Source: Candidatus Freyarchaeota archaeon (GTDB lineage Archaea; Asgardarchaeota; Jordiarchaeia; Jordiarchaeales; Jordiarchaeaceae). From it: 64,000 nt of DNA. This document shows positions 59,539 to 64,000 of the stretch, in pieces. Made by a program: the position numbers and the translations under genes. The notes beneath the pieces were generated by a model. The model was not told the origin of the DNA and made no database searches. It saw only the letters and a program-made list of their open reading frames with translations. Location of the stretch: assembly GCA_030587365.1 (NCBI GenBank), contig JAUQZE010000041.1, forward strand, positions 37,370 to 101,369. The letters are read 5' to 3'. Position 1 is the stretch's first letter. Each line of letters opens with the position of its first letter.

Positions 59539-59655
59539 CTAAAGGGCAATTGCTAATAATATCACAAAAACTACTACTATTAGAAGGATTATCAGAAGCA
59601 GCTCAACGTCGCTTAGGCCTCGACTTCTTCTCGTTGTTCTTCTCCTTCTTGGCAA
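59539..59655 (-). CDS. Tiny membrane protein (38 residues) with Arg-rich head
   Basis: TTG 59655 to TAG 59539, with CGGAGGC seven bases before the start. It reads PRRRRTTRRSRGLSDVELLL, then a 22-residue run of Ile/Leu/Val/Ala: a highly basic cytoplasmic head followed by one membrane helix. Its composition and good ribosome binding site argue that it is real. The function is unknown; such peptides may regulate membrane enzymes. Confidence 0.6.
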   Translation of the reverse strand: MPRRRRTTRRSRGLSDVELLLIILLIVVVFVILLAIAL

Positions 59656-59764
59656 TTTTTAAGCCTCCGACTTTTCCTTTATTTATGTTTATTAAAACAT
59701 AAAAAGATTTTCATTTATAAAAGTAAAAGATAAAACTGAATCTTTGGTTATGTTTATGCTATTG

Positions 59765-60892
59765 TTATTCTAGACTTTTGGCTGCTAACTCCGTGATGTC
59801 ACAGATTTCTATTCCATTGCCGGAGACTTTTACTAATTGTTTCTTACAGAAAGGACAAGTTGTGGTTATGACCTTGGCTCCCGTTTCTTTGGCTTCTTCT
59901 ATCCTTCTACTTCCTGCGGCATTTGCTATTTCGGGGTAGGTAGCTTCCATTCCTGCTCCGCTTCCGCAGCAGTGTGCATTTTCTCTATTGAATTCCATTT
60001 CTACCAACTCTACTCCGGGAATTTGTTCCAGGAGTTTTCGGGGGGCATCATAAATTTCTGAGTGTCTCCCGAGATGACATGGATCGTGGTAGGTTACTAA
60101 TTTTTTAACCTTTTTATCGAGTTTGATTTTCTTCTCATCTATTAGTCTCTGAATATACTCTGAGGCGTGAAGTATTTCGGCATCTAGGGAAAAACCCTGC
60201 TCGGGGTAGTCCTGCTTCAGGGTCTTATAACATCCAGCGCAGGAGGTTATGATTGTTTTAGCCTTCAAACTGTTGATCGCTCTCTGATTGTGTTTCATTA
60301 ATTCCTCAGCGTGTTTCCTATAACCAGTCCTAAGAATAGGAGATCCACAACACCACTCATCATCCAGAATCGTGTAATTAACCTTAGCCTTATCAAGAAT
60401 CCTCAAGACAGCCTCAGCAATTTCAGGATTCCGGTAAGCACTAGTACAACCAACAAAGTAAACCACTTCGGGGTTCCCCTTTTCCTTTTCCTTTTCCTTT
60501 TTGGCAGCCTTGACCTTTGAGAAACGCTCCGAGTGAGGCTCACCATAAGGATTATGCTCCTTTTCGACATTTTTCGCAAGCTTGGCCGCATTCTCATTAG
60601 CAAAACCCCTCTCAACCAGATCCGCACGCAGTTTTTCGACCACCTTCGGAATGTCATATTCTAACAGGCAATTGGCTTGGCATAAACCGCAGGTGGTGCA
60701 CTGATACATGATGTCGAGTATCTCTTTAGTGGGTTCAAGCTGTCCATTCTCAATATAATAAGCAAGCAAGCATCTCCCATAGGGGGTTGCAGACTCGGAC
60801 TTGGTGATAGTGCCTGAGGTGCAAACGTGACGACACATCTTGGCGCACGAAGCACAGAATCTTATTTCATCAGCATACTTTTCTGTTGCCAT
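59765..60892 (-). CDS. CCG-domain Fe-S oxidoreductase (HdrD/GlpC-like)
   Basis: 375 residues. Two 4Fe-4S ferredoxin-type motifs (CASCAKMC, then CTTCGLCQANC) are followed by two CCG domains. The first contains VGCTSAYRNP, WCCGSP and SCAGCYK. The second contains HDPCHLGR, HCCGSGAG and CPFCKKQL. This is the architecture of heterodisulfide reductase subunit D and of glycolate or lactate oxidase Fe-S subunits. Without a HdrE, flavoprotein or Ldh gene nearby, the redox partner is unknown. A Lys/Glu stretch (AAKKEKEKEKG) separates the parts. Confidence 0.9.
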   Translation of the reverse strand: MATEKYADEIRFCASCAKMCRHVCTSGTITKSESATPYGRCLLAYYIENGQLEPTKEILDIMYQCTTCGLCQANCLLEYDIPKVVEKLRADLVERGFANENAAKLAKNVEKEHNPYGEPHSERFSKVKAAKKEKEKEKGNPEVVYFVGCTSAYRNPEIAEAVLRILDKAKVNYTILDDEWCCGSPILRTGYRKHAEELMKHNQRAINSLKAKTIITSCAGCYKTLKQDYPEQGFSLDAEILHASEYIQRLIDEKKIKLDKKVKKLVTYHDPCHLGRHSEIYDAPRKLLEQIPGVELVEMEFNRENAHCCGSGAGMEATYPEIANAAGSRRIEEAKETGAKVITTTCPFCKKQLVKVSGNGIEICDITELAAKSLE

Positions 60893-61134
60893 TTATACCC
60901 GTCTCCAAAGGTTATACTCGTTTTTCCATAGGAAAAGGAATTTTTTCTGAATTTAAGATTTGTGATAAGCCAACATACGATTCCGAAACCCAAGTAATAA
61001 CAGGATATTGCCCCCTAATGAGCTTTTAAACATCCCGATGTTCCTGTATGCTAGCCTGATTCTGAATGATATGGTTTGTTGAATTTGTTTCGCGGACTTC
61101 GCTTTAAAGCATTTGCGGGTCTTCTACACCCAAA

Positions 61135-61149
61135 CTTTATATTTTTAAA
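61135..61149 (+). promoter_or_regulatory. TATA-like box for the Cys-rich protein gene
   Basis: ACTTTATATTTTTAA, about 45 bp before the ATG at 61192; the only good match in the gap 60893-61191. That gap also has a short protein-like frame (SETQVITGYCPLMSF) that is probably chance. Confidence 0.5.
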
Positions 61150-61191
61150 ATCGTTTATTCTATTGACAATGCTTTGATGGAAGGATAGAAT

Positions 61192-61626
61192 ATGTCATTC
61201 TCTAATGATGAGAGATTGGAAATTGCCAAAACCTTCTGCCTAGCTACGATTGTGGATGGTTACCGCTTCGCCCAAAAAATGGGAAAGGTAGAAGAATATG
61301 CTAAATCGCAGGGTGTTAACGCCGCCCAAAGCGTCAAGAGGATTTTTGGTAAAGATAAAGATTATGCTGTACGCTATCTTCTGATGATCGGCTCATCCCT
61401 GGGTATTCCTCACCCCAAGGAGACGAAAGGAAAAAAATTCGAAGCGGAGTGCAGCCCTGAAAGCTGCGGATATTACTGCACGGCGAGAATTAACGGTGTA
61501 ACTGACTTCTGTCCCGGCTTCTGCGAAGCCTTCTTGAAGGCTTACTGCGACGAGTTTGGCATATCGGTGAAAGTCGAACCACCAAAAAACGGAAAAAATG
61601 GAAAGATTGAATACAAAATAGGCTAA
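61192..61626 (+). CDS. Cys-rich hypothetical protein
   Basis: 144 residues. The first 80 form helices (DERLEIAKTFCLATIVDGYR). The second half has a Cys cluster (CSPESCGYYC, CPGFCEAFLKAYC) with six Cys in 40 residues, then a basic end (KNGKNGKIEYKIG). This resembles Cys-rich sensor modules such as V4R-like domains, but the match is not good enough for a call. GAAGGATAG is placed before the ATG. Confidence 0.6.
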   Translation: MSFSNDERLEIAKTFCLATIVDGYRFAQKMGKVEEYAKSQGVNAAQSVKRIFGKDKDYAVRYLLMIGSSLGIPHPKETKGKKFEAECSPESCGYYCTARINGVTDFCPGFCEAFLKAYCDEFGISVKVEPPKNGKNGKIEYKIG

Positions 61627-62019
61627 CCGCCCACGCAAACTCAAAACCAGCAATTTTACAGTGACCGCTCTGAATTGCTGTGTAAAACTGGAGGTGGTTC
61701 TGGTGCATCCGCCTCTGGTTTCTATGTGTTTACAGAACTCTTCATTAGAAGCCGTATTCAGTACTATTCTATTTTGGAGAGGTTATAGGCTGCTTTAGTA
61801 TCTACTACTGTATGTTATTGCACATTTGGATTTTTAGTTATTTTTTTTCAGTATGCTTCTTGCTTATGTATTTTTATTTTGGCTATCACGACATAATGTT
61901 TATTAGTCATTATATCGTTTTACCTAGTTCAAGGGAAGTTTGACATTCACAACCAGAACAGCACTGTGATGACATTGCCCAATAAAAGTAACAAGTATAA
62001 TGGGAGGAGTGAAACGCTC
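61627..62019. other. Intergenic region with a hairpin
   Basis: Except for the hairpin at 61648-61680, no feature is recognised in about 390 bp. TATTTTTATTTTGGC near 61868 may be part of the promoter of the next gene. Confidence 0.35.
61648..61680 (+). terminator. Hairpin with an alternative pairing
   Basis: CAGCAATT pairs with AATTGCTG (8 bp). An overlapping alternative pairs CCAG...TTTTACAG with CTGTGTAAAACTGG. The two structures exclude each other. It follows the Cys-rich protein gene by 22 bp. It could be a terminator or a small switch. Confidence 0.4.
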
Positions 62020-62640
62020 ATGGAAATAGTGGATCCTATTATTTCTTTTCTAGTTGGATTGGGCTTGAACGCCCAAGACGCACATACTTTGGTCAGTAAG
62101 TTACAGACCTTTTCACCGCAGCATCGTAGAAGGATTCTAGAAGACGTGGGGCTTCCTGCCGAAATCCATTCCACTTTACTGTTACTATTCGAGGAGAGAG
62201 ATGAAACAAAGCAGTTAGAATTGAAAAAAACAACGAGGAAATTAGAAACTATAGAGAAACAGCTTAAGGATAAAGCGAAAGAAGGAAAATTAGAAGAATT
62301 AAATGAAATTACGGGTAAAGAGAAAATAGTCATTGTACCCTACAAGGTAAAGGAGCAGATACCGGGCGCTGAGCCTAATCACATGCCGGGATACACTTCG
62401 CCTAACAAATACTTCGAAAATAAGGAAATGGTAGAGAAATGGTTAAGCAACACAGAACGCAGCTTTAGCCAAATGACGTTAGAAATGCAAGAAGATATTA
62501 TGCCGCGCTATATCCAATTAAGAGCACTCACCTGCAAAGATAAGAAGGAGATGAGTTCCTCCTGCATAGGATGCCTCATCGGTAATACTATCGATTGCCC
62601 ACTCTTTAACCCCCCTAAACTAAAAAGAATGGCAAAGTGA
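62020..62640 (+). CDS. Hypothetical protein with coiled coil and Cys motif
   Basis: 206 residues. MEIVDPIISFLVGLGLNAQD begins it and is a helical region. A lysine/glutamate coiled coil follows (KQLELKKTTRKLETIEKQLK). The C-terminus has CKDKKEMSSSCIGCLIGNTI, then DCPLF, four Cys able to bind metal. The ATG at 62020 follows GGGAGGAG and is preferred to a GTG/ATG at 61966. No family was recognised. Confidence 0.6.
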   Translation: MEIVDPIISFLVGLGLNAQDAHTLVSKLQTFSPQHRRRILEDVGLPAEIHSTLLLLFEERDETKQLELKKTTRKLETIEKQLKDKAKEGKLEELNEITGKEKIVIVPYKVKEQIPGAEPNHMPGYTSPNKYFENKEMVEKWLSNTERSFSQMTLEMQEDIMPRYIQLRALTCKDKKEMSSSCIGCLIGNTIDCPLFNPPKLKRMAK

Positions 62641-62677
62641 TCGCCTAAAATATACAAAAAAGGTTTTTACTGAAGCT

Positions 62678-62830
62678 ATGCTCAAGGAGGCGGGAATTGG
62701 AAACCCGACCTTAGATAGGCTGGCCAGAAGACTGATTCTGCACTATGCCCTTAAAACTGAAAGAAGCAGAAGAGGCATTCGAAAAGTTGGAACTATTTGG
62801 AAAACGGTTTTTTCGATTCATATTTTTTAA
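62678..62830 (+). pseudogene. Possible remnant with basic helix
   Basis: A 50-codon frame (MLKEAGIGNPTLDRLARRLI, then KTERSRRGIRKVGTIWK) with the look of a DNA-binding domain fragment. No ribosome binding site was seen. An overlapping frame (62745-62885) is also open. It may be a leftover from the mobile-element activity on this side. Confidence 0.25.
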
Positions 62831-62890
62831 TACTTCAAACAGCGAAGATTTGAATCAATTGAACTATAAAATAGTTATGAGTTGAGATGT

Positions 62891-63167
62891 ATGATTTGGG
62901 TGTTAGATGAGCTAAGAAAGATTGGTGAGATTCAACCCGAGGTTATAAACAAGCTCCTTAGTGAGATTCGAAGAAGTAGCCCGGAAGTATACAAATCGAT
63001 AGTTGTTGGAGCGTACGTCGATGGGAGAATAAGCCTGAGCAAAGCAGCAGAATTGCTTGAGGTAAGCAGAATCGAACTTCAGAGAGAGCTTGGAAAAAGG
63101 AGCACCCATCAGGGTACCATCTAAAGAAGATGCTATGGCTGAGGCAGAGGCAACGAAGTTATGGTAA
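62891..63167 (+). pseudogene. UPF0175-type antitoxin, frameshifted
   Basis: The first part reads IVVGAYVDGRISLSKAAELL and EVSRIELQREL, the helix-turn-helix of UPF0175 antitoxins. The frame breaks near 63092 (CTTGGAAAAAGG). In the +1 frame the normal C-terminus continues: EKGAPIRVPSKEDAMAEAEA and TKLW, with a stop at 63165-63167. A single-base indel accounts for this. The restored stop would overlap the toxin start by 7 bp, as in a normal toxin-antitoxin operon. Confidence 0.75.
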
Positions 63168-63391
63168 AAATAGTTATAGATGCCACTGTTCTTTCAAATT
63201 TTCTGCTTGTCAAAAGATTAGATATACTTCAAAAGGCCTTAGTCAACCTGTGTACCACTTTCGAGGTGATTGAGGAAATAAACTTCGGTGTGGAGAGAGA
63301 ATTAATGCCAACCATAGAGTTAGGTCGAGTAGAAGTTTTAGAAATGAGTTCAGAAGAAAGAGAATTTTTCTTCAAAGTTGGTTATAATTGA
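63161..63391 (+). pseudogene. N-terminal half of a DUF3368 PIN-like toxin
   Basis: 76 residues: KIVIDATVLSNFLLVKRLDI, then FEVIEEINFGVEREL, match the start of DUF3368 PIN proteins, with the first acidic Asp in IDATVLSN. The protein stops where the family continues with the GEAxCIALA region. The missing part is found 60 bp away on the other strand (63444-63656). Confidence 0.7.
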
Positions 63392-63443
63392 ATACTAAAG
63401 AACTTCATCAAGACTTTAAACAGGGGAATAAATCCCATCCTTA

Positions 63444-63656
63444 TCATCTCTGAGAGCAAATAATTCCCCTGATCTCTTGAAATATTTTTTTACCCACGTA
63501 TAAAACCAATACGCCAATTGTACCTGATACTGGAACACCAAATTTTTGAGCGTATCTTCTTGCATCCAAATCATCTGTGAGCATTTTGAATCCTCTAGCC
63601 ATCGCAACGGCAATACAAGAGGATTCTCCCCCTCACCAATTTTTCAACAAGTCATA
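63444..63656 (-). pseudogene. C-terminal half of a DUF3368 PIN-like toxin, inverted
   Basis: On the minus strand an open frame reads GESSCIAVAMARGFKMLTDD, LDARRYAQKFGVPVSGTIGV and LVLYVGKKIFQEIRGII. These are the second acidic motif (LTDD) and the GTIGVL end of DUF3368 proteins. It has no start codon, and a TGA at 63633-63635 interrupts its upstream part (YDLLKNW). Relative to the N-terminal half it is inverted. Confidence 0.75.
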
Positions 63657-63808
63657 TCTGCCTTATTTATTGCGACTTGTGATTTTCTAGTAGTTTATTT
63701 TAATTTTTTTACTATATTTCTCGCTCATACGTAAGTAATTTTGTCTTATTACTAAACTTTGGCAAATTTTAATTTTTTCTCTGACCTTACCATCTTTAGG
63801 TGTTAATT
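63657..63808. other. Region ahead of the transposase gene
   Basis: About 150 AT-rich bases with no gene. The left terminal inverted repeat of the insertion sequence should be here, but cannot be identified without the right end. Confidence 0.3.
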
Positions 63809-64000
63809 ATGTTGCCTATTACATGTCATCCCTGCATTGTTGAGAACTTTCTGCCTCGGCTGGAGGGAGTCTTCAACAAACCCCAGCTGAAGCACTTCGC
63901 ACAGTACCTAACCGGACTCATAGTCTGCAATAACCGGACGATCACCGGCATAAACGAGAGCTTCACCGGGCACAACGACCAGTCGGCTCTGAACCACTGG
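63809..64000 (+). mobile_element. DDE transposase (IS4/IS701-like), N-terminal part, cut by window edge
   Basis: 64 residues are visible from ATG 63809: MLPITCHPCIVENFLPRLEG, FNKPQLKHFAQYLTGLIVCN, NRTITGINESF and HNDQSALNHW. This is the N-terminal region of DDE-superfamily transposases of the IS701/IS4 type, with the FTGHNDQSALNHW segment being characteristic. The catalytic Asp residues would lie beyond 64000. The gene is richer in G+C than its surroundings, in line with a recent insertion. Confidence 0.85.

Noticed and set aside
59520..59702. 60-codon leucine-rich frame on the + strand
   Set aside because: It is the antisense of the small Arg-rich membrane protein, has no ribosome binding site and looks like no protein.
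63416..63613. 65-codon minus-strand frame
   Set aside because: A different minus frame over the same DNA encodes the recognisable DUF3368 C-terminus, so this one is a shadow.
1..64000. tRNA, rRNA and CRISPR arrays
   Set aside because: Reading by eye I found no cloverleaf with a GTTCRANTCC arm, no rRNA sequence and no regularly spaced repeats. Small C/D or H/ACA RNAs cannot be excluded without a covariance search.

Overview
The window reads as chromosomal DNA of an archaeon, AT-rich and gene-dense. The evidence is a TFIIE-alpha homologue (TFE), three geranylgeranyl reductases for isoprenoid ether lipids, archaeal-type SHMT, a Trm5-like tRNA methyltransferase, UPF0280 and UPF0282 proteins, an MJ1316-type (DUF504) protein, a molybdate ModE regulator, TATA-like boxes upstream of several genes, and frequent TTG/GTG starts behind GGAGG or GGTGAT ribosome binding sites. 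Longin-like proteins, ubiquitin-like (MoaD/ThiS) proteins, a Ras-like pseudo-GTPase and GTPBP1-type GTPase suggest a TACK-type lineage such as Bathyarchaeia. That placement is inference, since no rRNA or tRNA gene lies in the window.

Layout. 1-5.7 kb: a partial Rossmann protein, a thioesterase, a QueG-like Fe-S protein, a GC-rich scar, an iron-sulfur flavoprotein, SHMT, two zinc-ribbon proteins and an AlkA fragment. 5.8-9.4 kb: glutamine-dependent NAD synthetase flanked by two near-identical longin-like genes whose flanks are also repeated. 9.7-12.3 kb: glutamate dehydrogenase, an Lrp-type regulator and TFE. 12.5-18.9 kb: a metalloid/thiol island with an Acr3 arsenite exporter, radical SAM/SPASM enzyme, thioredoxin-fold protein, two DGC zinc proteins, a lipoyl H-like protein, a second thioredoxin-fold protein and an ArsR with a CxC sensor. 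19-22 kb: ferritin-like protein, a 38-residue desulforedoxin, and an aminotransferase pseudogene. 22-25 kb: a sugar or nucleotide cluster (PIG-L deacetylase, galactokinase-like GHMP kinase, endonuclease IV-like TIM barrel). 25-27.6 kb: a tandem duplication carrying longin-like sensor genes. 28-37 kb: membrane and TPR proteins, IMP dehydrogenase, Trm5, GTPBP1-like GTPase, and two ubiquitin-like genes directly before a Ras-like pseudo-GTPase.

37-50 kb: UPF0280, a membrane-anchored subtilase, endonuclease V, UPF0282, small membrane proteins, Nudix and HAD hydrolases, three tandem geranylgeranyl reductases, and an amidohydrolase. 50-57.5 kb: membrane proteins, PhoU with an AbrB domain, PAP2, the Mop/ModE pair, DUF504, and a large TPR protein. 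57.6-64 kb: a lysine/alanine-rich protein, an intact VapBC with a doubled operator palindrome, a small membrane peptide, a CCG Fe-S oxidoreductase, Cys-rich unknowns, a wrecked UPF0175/DUF3368 toxin-antitoxin pair, and the start of a DDE transposase running off the right edge.

Two neighbourhoods deserve most attention as possible undescribed systems. The first is the Acr3-radical SAM-DGC-lipoyl-ArsR island. The second is the ubiquitin-like pair plus pseudo-GTPase. The window also shows repeated local duplication and decay: longin cassettes, the 25-27 kb tandem repeat, and several pseudogenes.
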